DNA of 64,000 nt, from NCBI GenBank assembly GCA_914767885.1, contig CAJZBQ010000054.1, positions 248,001 through 312,000 on the forward strand. Direction: 5' to 3'. The stretch's first letter is position 1. Each line of letters begins with the position of its first letter. Shown here piece after piece: positions 1 to 11,960 of the stretch. The notes beneath the pieces were generated by a model. That model was not told the origin of the DNA. It searched no databases and was given only the letters and a program-made list of their open reading frames with translations. This stretch comes from Blepharisma stoltei (Eukaryota; Ciliophora; Heterotrichea; Heterotrichida; Blepharismidae). The translations under genes were made by a program, and so were the position numbers.

Positions 1-3000
1 CTGAAATCTTCATTCATATGGACTTTTGGGTCTTCAAAATTTTCACAAATGGTTTCTAAGTCATGCATCCACGATTTCGCAAGATGGCAGTTCTGCAAGA
101 CAATCCACTTCCCAGCCTTAAACCCGCTGTCAATCAGCCTTTTTGCTCTGTCACCTTGTCCTTTGCCTAAAGAAATGATTTCTAATTTTTCAGCAAATCC
201 CATCATTTCGGCTAGTCTTTTCATCATACTCATAGGGTCAGCGCCTTGGCTAAGGATAAAAATAACCGGATTCCTACAGTTTGTGTCTGCATAGACCTCT
301 TCCATTGATATTGGTGGCACTTCTACGTATTTTCTGCCTAAAAATTCATCGACGAACTTAATGACCATATAAATGATTTTTTCTTCACGGAATGCTTTTA
401 CTAGTAAAAGTTTGTGAAAAGTGGGCAAGGAGTTATAAGGCTCAGGAAGAGGCTCGTCTTGAGGCTCACTTTTTGAAGCCCATCTGATCCATTCCGCTTT
501 ATTTTTTGCGATTTCTTGGCCTAATAGAGGCTGGTTAAACGGAGCACTAATATTTTGCAAGAAAATAATGGTGTCCCAAGTTTTATCAGAGAATTTAGAA
601 GGATCTGGGTTTGGCGTCCTCACAAAGCTTGAAGGGATAATTGCTACCCCTTTTAATAATAATCCCCACTCTGCATCAGAAATTTTTCCTTCCCTTCTTA
701 AAATTTGTACTAAAATTAAAAAGCTAAAAATCAGCTTATGGGCATTGAAAAGGCCTCTACACACGTTCATAAAAATGAACTCAGTAATTGATGAAATTAA
801 GATGCTGATTCTTTCTTCAATTATGTCTGATCTTTGTGAAGTATCTATGACCTTATTGAAAAGCTTGGTGAAATATGAAAGAGAGTATTGGTACATTGGG
901 TCTACCAATGCTAAATCTGCAATCACAAAGTATAAGAGTTTACGATAGATAGCCTATTAATGAGCATCTTTATTTTAGCCTGGCATTAGTTGACTGGTAT
1001 ATCGTTATTGGCTCTGGCTAACCAAAAAATGCTGCTATATAGGCTATTCTTCATAAGCATTTATATAAGATTGACCCTCTTACAGCTACAGATTGGTACT
1101 GCTGAAAAGCAGCTTCGACTTCTTTTTTGATGTCCTCAGCTCTCAACATTCTTTGGCTGATTTCGTTTGACAAGTTTTTAGAGCTCTTTAAAGTTTCAAT
1201 AATTTCAGGATCGTCTAAAATATTTCCTTTTGAGTCAGAAAGAGATGACAAAATGGTGTCTTCAGCTTGTTTTAAGCTTTTTTGGTCTTTTACCATCGCA
1301 ATCATCAGCTCAGTTTTCCTTTTTTCTATTTTTGGCTGCTCTTTTTTGACGACGTCGCCTAAAAGCTGCTCTTCAAGGCCTTGTGTAGTAACAGTGAAGT
1401 TTATAAGTGTCGTTTTAATAGTAACCTCAGGCAGATAATGAGGATTTGGTAGCTTGGTAGTGATATAAAGCTTAAAAGCAGGGTCATAGTCGACTTCTTG
1501 GTCACCCATTCTCAATGAAAATCTCCCCGCCCCTTGCTCCACCAAATTCTTTTCTAAAATCGGGTCAAGTGTCGGATCCAGAATTTCCCCTACATCTTCT
1601 ATTAATAGTGCAGCCCCATTTCTCACACAAGTCTCTACAGACCTTGCAAAATCCCTCTCAGTCTGTTTAATAACCTTAATCCCTGCCTTTTCTTCAAGCT
1701 TTTTAATCCACCGATTCGCTTGTTCTTGAGGATCAATCATAAGCGGCCATCTTTCACATCTTGTAACCAAAATGCCATTATTAATAGAAACAGTGTCAGC
1801 TGGCAGTGTCTTGATATTCCAGTCACGAATTGTCATAGGATCGCCCATAATTTCTTGTAAATCATAATTAGGGGTAACTGGGATCTTGAATTCTTCACAT
1901 TTTTGTAGCCAGGAGCTAACGAGCTCATTTCGGTAAATTCCTGTAAAAGGACCATAGTAGCTGATGCAGGCTGCTGACAAAAATGTGTCTCCTGCGACAT
2001 TTCTCATGAATTCTATTAATTTTTCGACCTGTTTTTGCCACCTTTCATTTTCTTCTTGTAAAGAACCAGTGAGTACACTTGCTCGGTCTAATCTGATGGC
2101 AGTTTTTTTAGCTTCATATGCTAGGCGGTCTCTTTCGTCAAGGACTCTTTGTCTTTTAGCTTCTAAATTTGCGACCTTGTCAAGTTCTTTTTGCAATTTA
2201 GCTTGTGTTGCTTTAAGCTTGCTGACTGCAGTGTGAAGAATTTTGTTCATTTGTTCGAGCCTTTCTCTTTTTGGTGCTACTTCTTCTGAGACTTTGGCAT
2301 ATTTATCCATAGCGAGTGCCCATAAACAAAGAGATCTTGAAGCAAGATTGACACTTCCTACTTTATCAGGGTTAAAATCAGGGTTTTCTGTGATTTTCTT
2401 TTTAAGTTTCACAAGAACTTGTTTAGGAATATTATCTCTTGCGAAGTTTTTCAGTCTATTAATAAAATCATTGTTTAGAGTTCTTTTAATTGTATCCCAA
2501 TCAGTTTTCTCTTGCAGTAAAATTGAGACTGCTTCAAGTGTATACTTAATAAGCGCGGCTGGCTGTGAAAAAGTTCTAATTTCTGCGATATCTCTTGGGT
2601 TAATTTGGTCTAAAGCTCTTACAGCAGACTCAAGAACAGGCAGTGCCTCATCTAAATCAGCTTGTGCATCTTGTTGCAAAGCCTGGACCTCTGCTGTTTG
2701 TGCACTGACCGCTCTTTCTTCCTCCTCTACTTCTTCTTTCACCTTATTGGCTGCAATGGTATCAGCTTCCACAATTTTTGACAGCTCATCAGCTTCGACT
2801 TTTTTCTGCTCCAAAACTGGCTTAAGCTTAGTCAGCTCTTCTTGCATCTTATATACTTCTTGATTTGTTTTTTGGATGGTTTCTACCCCTTTTTTGTATT
2901 TATTTTTCAATTTTGAAATTTCATTTGATTTTTCTTCAATTATTTTGAAATAAAGATTGATCATGTCTAAATATCCTTTATTAGGATAAATAGTATTTAT

Positions 3001-6000
3001 ATGAAAATTAATATAAAATGGCAGAAAATTCAGTCTAGTTCATTATAGCTTTTTGGAGTTATATATACCTTTCTAGAAAGAGCTTTTAAAAACTCTGCAG
3101 CTTTGTCTTGAACTGAAATATGTATAAAGACACTCATTTTTGACAGCTGCTCTCTTAGGCGTATCGCTTCATCTTTAGTGACGTCTTCAAATTGCAAATC
3201 TTTCATCTTGCTTCTTGACACACTCAAAAGTGCGTCCTCTGGCCAAGGGTTGACCCAGTCAATTGTACAGCAGTTCACCAATGAAGGGAACATACGCATC
3301 CTTACCCTCAAAGCTTCTCCAACAGGACTCATACAAAGCACCACGTGCAAGTTTTCTCTGACCCTTTGGATAAAGAAATTATACATGTTATCATATACTT
3401 TACGCTGGGCTGCAATAGGTCGAAGGTCTTGTTCTACTTCTTCAAGCTCTTCTTTTGTGAATAAATTAGGGACTTCTCCTGAGTTTAAGATGTTGTTGAC
3501 GTCTTCTAAAAAGCTTTCTTTTACTATTTGGGTGTCTGAAAGAAGGAAAACTGTGGGGACTTCGTCAGGGCCTCCTGCTTGCTTAAAGAGGACTTTGATG
3601 TCTTCTCTGAACTCATTAAGTCCATATACCTTTGTAACTTGTATTTGGAAGCATTGGCAGTTTGATATATAAGCGGCTAGACGGGTCAGAGACTGTTTTC
3701 CACAGCCACCAACCCCAACAAGCATAGCATTTCCTCGTGGCTGCCTCAGAATTCTGCAGATTCTACACAAGTGTTCAAGAGCGTCTTGGAAGAAAACTAG
3801 ACTCATTTGTCGCTTGTTTCCTGAATAATTATAATCTTCTAATAGTCTGTATGTGACATCAGTCAGTTTTTTCAAGTCAGGGATTTCTTCATAGAACCTT
3901 TCTTCAGCTTCTAAGTCGCCTCTGATGAAGTCTCCGAACAAAATTGGAGAGCCTCCATATAGGTCTTCATAAGTCCAGTCTTTTCTAAATATGTGGGCTG
4001 ACTGCTTGACTACTTGTTCTTGGAACCAAGTCTTGTCTTGTTTATTGATAAGCCTGTCATGGAATACTCTTGAGGTTTCATGGATTCAGAGCCTGATCAT
4101 TAAATCTGGGTTTTGGAAAATTCTGAAGTCGCTCATAAGGATGCCTTGGAAGACTTTAGAAATGTCTCGGAGGTTAAAAGTGTAATGGCTCTTAGCAGGG
4201 GTTGGTATACTGTTTTACATTAAATTAATAATAAAAAATATCTATTATAAAAAGAACTGATTTATTCTGTAGATATCAATTTCATAAATTATAATAATTC
4301 TTTGCAGATAATATTATACACATTTATCGTTGCCTGCACAATCATCCCTGATAACGACTGCACATCTGTTTTAAATGGCTTGAAAAACCCTTCCAAGATC
4401 GTTTTAAATATCAAATTCATAGAATCTTCTGACGTCGGAGGTATGCACAACATATGAAAATGCCTAGTAAATCTTTGGGTAAGTGGATTTCTGCCACCTT
4501 CAGGTGGTGCTGCACAACAAATGAGTGTAGTGTCCGCTATAAATACAGGGAAATGTTTAGCTCTGTCATATATATACCCACTATCACAATATTGCCTCAT
4601 AAGTTCAATCGGAGGCTGTGCTCCATATTTTTCAACAGCCGGCATATTTACATCATCAATCATCAGAGCGACCCTTTTCCCTCCTGGCCCACCGACCATA
4701 TCTTTTCTCTTCGAATCTAGCTTGCTCATAATTGTATTTTGTGTCTGAATAGAAGAAGTCTGTGCCGAAAAAGTCAAAAAAACAGGGAATAAATTTTCAT
4801 TTTCCTTCATATAATATAAAGTGTCTGTAATTATGACGGTTTTTCCGACACCAGTAGAGCCTGTAATGAAAACAGGCTTGTGGACTTTTATTTGGGTCCT
4901 TAAAATGTATGCGAACCTTACAGTATCTTTGGTAGGGACGACAAGCTCGAAAAAGGAAATCGCTGGATCATATAGAAAATCTGGCTTGATTTTTTCCCAT
5001 TGCTTGTAATCGCCACCAATTTTGTCAGGGCTTACAAAGGAGTCAAATAATGACCCTCTGGGAAGATCAAAAGAAAATTCACTGCTCATGCTTGATTCAA
5101 ACTTAAGCTGGCTATTATTGTCAAGAGCTCCTCCTAATCCCCACATAAAGCAGAACATAAACAGCTTTTCTAGATATTTTTTAAACTGATCTGGCTCGTC
5201 TTTTAGCCTTGGGCAGTCTTCTTCTAACGTCAAAGCTTTTATAAGTGAACAAGTGCTCATCACCAAGCTCATATCCATAGTCGGAATCGGCTCAAAAAGC
5301 CCTTTTCTAATCACAGCAATTCCTTTTTCAACATACTTTTCAAACAAATATTTCAAAAAAGTCCTATTTTCTTCAGACCACTCAGGAAGATTTACATCAA
5401 CCCAGGTCATCACATATGGTTTCCAGCCTACAGCTTCCAGGTTCATATAAACCATCCCACACCTTGAAACAGTTGCAGGAGAAGCTACAGCTAAATCTTG
5501 GACCTCAAAAAGCATCCTCATTTCATTTTTCAGCTTAATTCTTTGTCCATTTGCTAAGCACAGCATCATGTTATCGTCAAGCACAGTATTCATATTTTCA
5601 ATCCAAAGAGAATCGACAGGTCCATCAAATACGACCCATCTTCTGTTATTGTCTTCTCGCTCGCTGTAATTTCTCATTATAGAGCTGGCTAGACCGTCTT
5701 TTCAGTCTTGAGTCACTTCATTGTACTCTCCATAAAGCTCGCCCATGTTGATAGCTTTGGGGTTAAGGACTTTGTACTCGACTTCTTGGAAATTTTGGTT
5801 TTTGGAATTTTTGTTGGCTCGGAGGTGGGTCATGGCTTTAGCGAGTACTCTGTAGCAGGTTGATTTTCCAGCAGTGGCTGGGCCGACGATCATAACTCCG
5901 AATCTGACTGAAAAGGTCTCGTAGAGCTGAATTACTTTTTCAATGAATTTTGGTTCTGGCTGCAGCTTATCTTTTTTAATGATTTCTATGATACTTTCTT

Positions 6001-9000
6001 GGAGCTCGCCATAGTCTACAAATGGGACTTCTACGCCTGGGAATAAATCTTGGACAATTGCAAAGAATAAAATTAGATCTTCTTTTAAGAACTTTGGGAC
6101 GTTGGAATCTCTCATAGCTCGAATCAGCACAACTTCTTCTGAAAGGTCTGGGTCTTTTCTTTTTAACGCCCCAGCCATATTCAGCACACTTTTTACAGCC
6201 CTCATTCCAAAGTCATAATGGTCCTGCTGTGAAAGCTGCTCTGACGACAGTTTATAAAGTTTCGTCATTTTGCCTGACAATCTTTTAGCTTCACTAAACC
6301 CTTCTGCAAAAAGCATAATTTCAGCAATCAAGGTATAGTCAGGAACCATCATAGACATAGGCCTAAACAAGACTTTTAAGTTGTCAGGAAGCTCAGTTCT
6401 ACCTGCATATCCAGGGTTCATAGTAATAAAGACACCCATAGTATCCACAAGATAAGAATGTTTATCATCTAAATAAAATTCGGTCTTCTTTTCCCATCGG
6501 GCAGTACTAATAGTTCTCAGCTGTTGTCCAATAACTGACAGCACTTCTATATCAATTCTGTTGAACTCGTCCAGACATGACCATGACCCAGTATTACAAA
6601 GACCTAGAAACAGCTTTTCCATCATCATAAATGTGATTTGTTCAGAGCAGTTAAATACGATGCAATACTGGCCTACTGCTTTGGCTAGATCTTTAACACT
6701 TTCAGTTTTCCCTGTTCCTGCTGGTCCTGCGGGGGAGGCGCCTAGCTTGATATGAAGAGCGCCTGTAATGGTCATCCAGCATCTATCAGTCAAAGGTGTA
6801 ATGACTAGCCTAGTCGTAGCGCCCATATATTCATAGCCATAATATAGCACTGAATTAACCTGCTTTATTGTGCAATCTTCTTGTTCGGAAGCAAAATAGT
6901 ACCTTAATTGTTGCTGCCACCTGAAATCATTCATGCTAGATACTTCACATTAATGGCGTGGCGAACCAACATACCCTCTTAACAGCTGTAGCTGAGGCAG
7001 CTCAGGGTGATTGTAGAATGATGGCGTTCGTGATGTGTATCCGGAAAGGTTTTAATTGGTTTGGTGGAACTCTATGCTGAATTATGCCTACTGCATGCTC
7101 GCTCAGGTCAAGGATCTATCTCATGAGGAGATGGAGCTCGAAGTTGGAATGGGAAGTCCCGGCAACAACAGTGAGGTTCCTCCTGGCCAATTGAGAATGC
7201 TTCCTAGCGCTATACCAGACCTTATGCCTTGATATTCGACAGGTGACCATAAATTCGATTTTAATTTTTCGAATTTAGAAGTTGAACCCCTCTGATGTAC
7301 GGCATGGTCACTCAGAGCTTCTGGCTCACAGGTATCAAGTGCAAGTCCTCGTTTGTGATGAACAACACAGTGAGAGGCTGTGCTCAGACTAGCAAGCAAG
7401 CGGTGAAGCGTTATAGAGGCAAAAGCTGCTCGATTTGACCCCGATAATTTTAATTAAAGTAAATTAAGGATACTTCATTGTCCTTTAAATTTTCTATGAT
7501 ATCACGATTATGCACGTCCTGAGTCACTAATGCTACAACTGATCTTCTTTGGATATTATTTAAATCAGTCCTGACAAGCACTGTCAATTCTTCTAGCTGA
7601 GACACATTAGTTTCATACCAGTCTGCAAGGGCTTCAGATGCTCCATCTTTGTTCGTCAATGCTTCTTCTGTGGAATAAGTCCACATGATATTGCCTACAC
7701 ATGATACTATCTGTGCAAAGTGCCCAATAACCCATTCCGGCCTATTTTGGTCATCATAAGACCCATATCCTTCTTTAATTTCTCTTCTCAAGCTCTTTTT
7801 CATATCTCCTTCGACAACACCTAGCCACTCTTCTACGCTCCCTCTAGCTTTTAGGTTTCTTGAAAGCGGAATTCTTTCGCCCTCTGCCGAAATCATAGCA
7901 TAAATGTCTTCTCCTCTGTGCTCGCTGCCAAAATCAAGCTGATAAATGCTTTCAAAAATTTTCCTCAAATGTGGCTGGACTGCAGACGGTACTTTTGCTT
8001 GTGCCAAAATTTCTAGTAATTCATCATTAGACAAAAAGAAAAATCTTGGGAATTGTTTACGTTTTTTATCTAGCTCCCACTTTTCAATGGAACAAAATAT
8101 CGGAAAATTTAAATTTTTTTTGGTTATTTAGCCCTTTTAAGTTATTATTTTTCAATTCGGAAAATTTACACGTGAAAATAATAATTTTTATAATATCTAA
8201 TTTAAGGAAGAAATTTAATAGAATTTTGCTTACGGACGATTAATTTTTTGAATTAATTCTTCATGAAAATAATTTGTTTAAAACAAAAATTATCCTCTTT
8301 TAAATGGAATAGGATTTCTTGCTCCAATTAAAAGGGGGAGTAAATAGTCTTCTAATGCTTTTTGGATTTGTTCTAACTTTGTGTTATAGTCTTTAAGCTC
8401 TTTAAAAAGATTAGGCTGTGTAGCTATAGGTAATGCCAAAGTCCTTTCGCTGACGTTTTTCATGAGTTTTCTGAAGTTTACATCGATATTTACGAATTTC
8501 TTCTGTTCGACTGGAAGCTGCTTTTGGATGTCAGGTGAGTGGAAAATATTTTCTAAATACAGCCACTGTTTTTGGACATTCATCCACTCATCGAGTGTGC
8601 TTGAAAACAAAGCGAATTTCTTTTGCCAAGGCTCGACTTTATCATATAAAGGTGCTACATATCTGTTTGTAATGATGCTGGAAATAGCGACTTGGGTATC
8701 ATCAAGCATAGTAATGATATCTTCAAGCTGCGTTAAAGTGAAAACGTCTTTTTCCTTGTTGTATTTCAGCTGGAATTCGACTGATTCCCACGTTTTCACA
8801 ACTTCGTTCAGCTGTCTTTCAAGCTCCTGTTCCTTCTTTGCTTTGAGGGCAATATCAGCAATTTCGTCTTTTTTATCATTAACTTTCATATCCATAAGTG
8901 ATTGTAAAGTAAAAGTGGTGTCAGAAATATCTATACCATTTTAAAAATAGGAAAATTGCTATCTAGTAGCTTTTTTAAAATCATAATAATACTCTTATTC

Positions 9001-11830
9001 CTTTAAATTGGTATATATCTTTTTGTAAGGTTTCTTTTATTTGGTCCCAATGTCTTGGCTGCAAAGCTGGGCTTCTTAAATCTACTACTACAGGCATCGT
9101 ATTTTTCAAGTCTTCAACTCTAAGCTTCAACAAATCCGGCACAAAATTTCCTTGATCTTCTAACGCTCTGCTTCTTATAGCAATTCTATAGTAATTTTCT
9201 ACATCTTTTCCAATCTGCTCTACATCAATCAGCTTAAACGGTGTAGAATTCCATGTGACGATTTTAGTCCCCCATTCATAAAGGGCAGTCCACATATCGT
9301 TTTTCAGCTTAAAATCTCTTCTCATATCAGCTACATAGTCAAAATTGGTCCTTTCTATTTCCAATTCGTCCTGATACGAAGCATAAGCTTTGCTTTCTCC
9401 ATAAACTTCTTCTACAATTGAGCCAATCTCTTTGAGGAATATCACCATCATGCTAGGCTGTGACTCTTTATTAGCAATTCTGTCATCTTTGAGCTTTTCA
9501 TTGATTTCTTTGACTCTTTTTTCTATGCTTATGATTCCGTCTCTCAGATCTTTTGAAAATTTGATGCGGTCGCCTTCGTCTCTTTCAGAAGCTGTTTGGA
9601 CCCGCTGTCTGAGTAGGCTTAAAGCTTGAAGACAGTCAGAGTATTTTGTTTTTGTGTTGTCTTCAAGCCTTATCTGGTACATGTCCATTAACTGGTTGAG
9701 GTCTTTGATGTCGCTGAACCTTTGGGAAAATTCTCCCATCTTTTCATTGGTTCTTCGTAGGAAGTTGCTATAGTCTATGTACTCTTCTACAACTTTAGGG
9801 ACATTTACAAGCTTCCTATTAGCTTCGTTGAGCTCTGAAAGCAGCTTAGCAGCCCTTTCTAATGACAGCTCTGGCATTAAGATTTCTAGCTTATTTAAGC
9901 ACCTTTTTGGAGAAGGCTTTAATTTTTCTTTTAGGTTTTTTGAGTTCAGCTGATAAATTCCTACAGTTTCTGTCTCTTTCATATGAGTGAATTCCTGGAT
10001 TTGTGCTTTGTATTTGTCGATGGCTTTTTTAAACTCTTCCAGCTCAGAAGCTCTGAAGAACTGAATGTCCATATTTTCATTATCATTATAAGTCTTCAAT
10101 TGAGGCTCAAATATTTGAGAATACTCAATCACTAAGTCAAAGGCTCTTTGGATATCCCCTTTTTATATATAAATATTATTTATATGCATAATTGTCGTCT
10201 AAAGAGCCATTTAAGTCTAATAATATAGATTCTTTTATCTTGGAATCTAAATATCTGATCTGTTCATCATTAATGACCATCTGTAATAAATCAAGCTCTT
10301 CTTCAAACTGCCGGTCTTCAAAATCTTCAAGCATTGAGGTAAATTTCTCGAAATCTGAAGCACTGATAAGCAGCTCATTGTTGCAGACAACAGTGATCCC
10401 TTTCATTAAAGCATCTTCCATAGATTGTTTTATTTCTTCTGCTGTCGGGTCAAACACCATGTCCATTCCTTCAAAGTTTCCGAAAATGCTTAAAAGAGGC
10501 ATAGGAACTTTTCGACTGCCTCGAGCTTTTACTAGACGAGCTTCTTCATGCTGCAAAAAGGTATTTAAAATTTTTTGGGTTGATTGGTAGCATAATGATA
10601 CCTTTGAGTCAATAATTTGATAGTCGCAGAGCCTTATATACTTAGTAAGGCGCATATAATGAGTCCTTATAATAGCTTCTTGAGTATATGGCATCTGTTT
10701 ATTGGTATTGTCTCCAATTAGAAAAGATTCTGGGTTTTCCTCTTGATCTACATCTTGGTTTTGAATTGTAGTCCTATTTTCTTTCTGGAACTGCTCCATT
10801 GAGTCTGTTGTAGCTCTGGAAATCACAGTTTTAATATTTCCTTCAATTTCTTCTAAAAGCTCAGCAACTTTTTCTCTTTTAGAGTTCTGGTCAGTATTAA
10901 ACTGTTTAATAGCTCTCACATCTTCTGTAGACAAATCTATAATATCAGCTTTCATGATTCTATAAGTCTGAGTTCTTAGCTGCAGCAGAGGCTCCCTTAA
11001 TATATCATCTAATATAAACAGTTGCGTTTTAAGGAATTCTGCTCTATCTTTTATCATGCTTCTGCGTCTCAAGTTCTTCCACAATGAAAAGTTTTTCCAC
11101 TTTTTATATTGTTTGAAAAAGTTGATTTTTTTGAGGTGTTGATATACATTTTTCTATTAAATTCATCATTTTAAATAAAAAAAATACCCATTTAATAGTA
11201 AATACTATACAATTTATACTCTCTATCCCACTCTTCTAATGTCAAAAACTCAGTCGTCCCATTCATAAAATAAGTGACGCCTCTTGAAGAAATGGTCAGA
11301 TATTGGTTTGGGTCTCTTTTTTGATAAGTCACAAATTCAAAGTCATAAGGGTCTTCTTTTCGGTTGAGGTACCAAAAATCGTCAGCTAGGTCAGGATCAT
11401 ATTTAATCATATGCAGGATTTCAAACGGAGATGTAGTTTTCCCAGGAGATGTCGGCCCTTGGCTTTTAGGAAATTCAGAATCTCCATGCACATATACGCT
11501 GCGCTTTTCTTTAAGCTTAGGCAGTACTTTTGAAGAGAATTTTGGTAGCTCAGTAGAAACTTGAAGAGGAGTAAGTTTTTCTTCTAATCGAAAAGTTGTA
11601 TCTAAATTTAAGTGGCCAGTTACTTTATTGCGAATGTGAGGAGAAATTGGATCAAGCTTTATAGGTTTACTTGTACGGAAGGACGTGACCATCTTTGGAG
11701 TTAAAGGAATTGAGGACACTCGTTTGCGATCTGTTGACTCAGACCTTCTTTGAAATGATTTATTCAGAGGGGACTGTTTTGAGCCAGGGGTAAAATAAAG
11801 CCTCTGTGCTAACTGCTTTCTTGGGTCCAT
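1..11830 (-). CDS. Axonemal inner-arm dynein heavy chain (single-headed type), 3' end off the window
   Basis: Motor subunit that drives ciliary beating. Removing eight IESs (28, 64, 65, 68, 86, 133, 270 and 530 bp) gives one frame of about 3,527 residues to the left edge. N-terminal tail from ATG 11830 ([11 protein letters not shown]), linker, then AAA1 P-loop [13 protein letters not shown]2 [12 protein letters not shown]3 [11 protein letters not shown]4 GVGGCGKQS, the coiled-coil stalk after [11 protein letters not shown], and AAA5/6 to [22 protein letters not shown] and RLWIHE are each read through UGA as Trp. The tail region ([46 protein letters not shown]) resembles the DNAH3/6/7/12 group, but I cannot choose a paralogue. 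The last few hundred residues are missing because the window ends. A disabled pseudogene is unlikely: every interruption is precisely removable. Confidence 0.96.
931..1063. other. IES in dynein gene, 133 bp
   Basis: Flanked by the direct repeat TATAAGA (931 and 1064). Removing one unit turns AVRGSILY + stop into [19 protein letters not shown], the expected dynein sequence. Inside are weak terminal inverted repeats (atagcctat / ataggctat). Confidence 0.9.
2965..3032. other. IES in dynein gene, 68 bp
   Basis: Flanked by GTCTA (+ strand) at 2965 and 3033. Excision restores [21 protein letters not shown] at the base of the stalk. AT-rich with no internal gene. Confidence 0.9.
4206..4291. other. 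IES in dynein gene, 86 bp
   Basis: TA at 4206 and 4292. Excision joins ..ICKELL to [21 protein letters not shown], the normal AAA3-AAA4 connector. Confidence 0.88.
6939..7468 (+). mobile_element. SINE-like insert acting as IES in dynein gene, 530 bp unit
   Basis: Flanked by GATACTTCA (6939-6947 and 7469-7477). Excision restores [20 protein letters not shown]. The insert starts with a TAATGGCG head, is GC-richer than the gene and ends in an A/T tail (ttaattaaagtaaattaag). It has no convincing protein; the short frames inside are not family-like. The duplication contains a TA. Confidence 0.8.
8071..8340. mobile_element. MITE-like IES in dynein gene, 270 bp
   Basis: TA at 8071 and 8341. Terminal inverted repeats CTCCCACTTTTCAATGGAAC and CTCCCCCTTTTAATTGGAGC. 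Excision joins KALEDYL to [20 protein letters not shown], the conserved linker motif. Same family as the inserts at 20976 and about 13910-14210. Confidence 0.9.
8932..8995. other. IES in dynein gene, 64 bp
   Basis: TA at 8932 and 8996. Excision joins IYQFKGI to [21 protein letters not shown] in the dynein linker. Confidence 0.87.
10153..10180. other. Very short IES in dynein gene, 28 bp
   Basis: TA at 10153 and 10181. This is the only TA-to-TA removal that restores frame without leaving a UAA. It joins DDNYAY to [15 protein letters not shown]. There is no GT..AG pair, so it is not an intron. Confidence 0.7.
11143..11207. other. IES in dynein gene, 65 bp
   Basis: TA at 11143 and 11208. Excision joins [10 protein letters not shown] to [19 protein letters not shown] second TA alignment (SIYQHL) would also keep frame, but the spacing to related dyneins favours this one. 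Confidence 0.85.
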
Positions 11831-11960
11831 ATTATTATGGAGATTGAAGTTTGAATAAAGAAATTTGAAGTGAAGAAATGTAATATTTTGGTTAATAAGG
11901 TAAATTAATGTATTTATAAATCCATTTTATATAGGATTCAATATTTTTAAATACAACTTA

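Noticed and set aside
7121-7399. Minus-strand open frame inside the dynein insert
   Set aside because: It lies wholly in a repeat flanked by target duplications, has no family features, and needs no selection to exist in GC-richer sequence.
1-11830. Dynein gene as a degenerate pseudogene broken into about ten fragments
   Set aside because: Each interruption is TA- or repeat-bounded and removable in frame. All four P-loops and other motifs are intact; a decayed gene would show random lesions.
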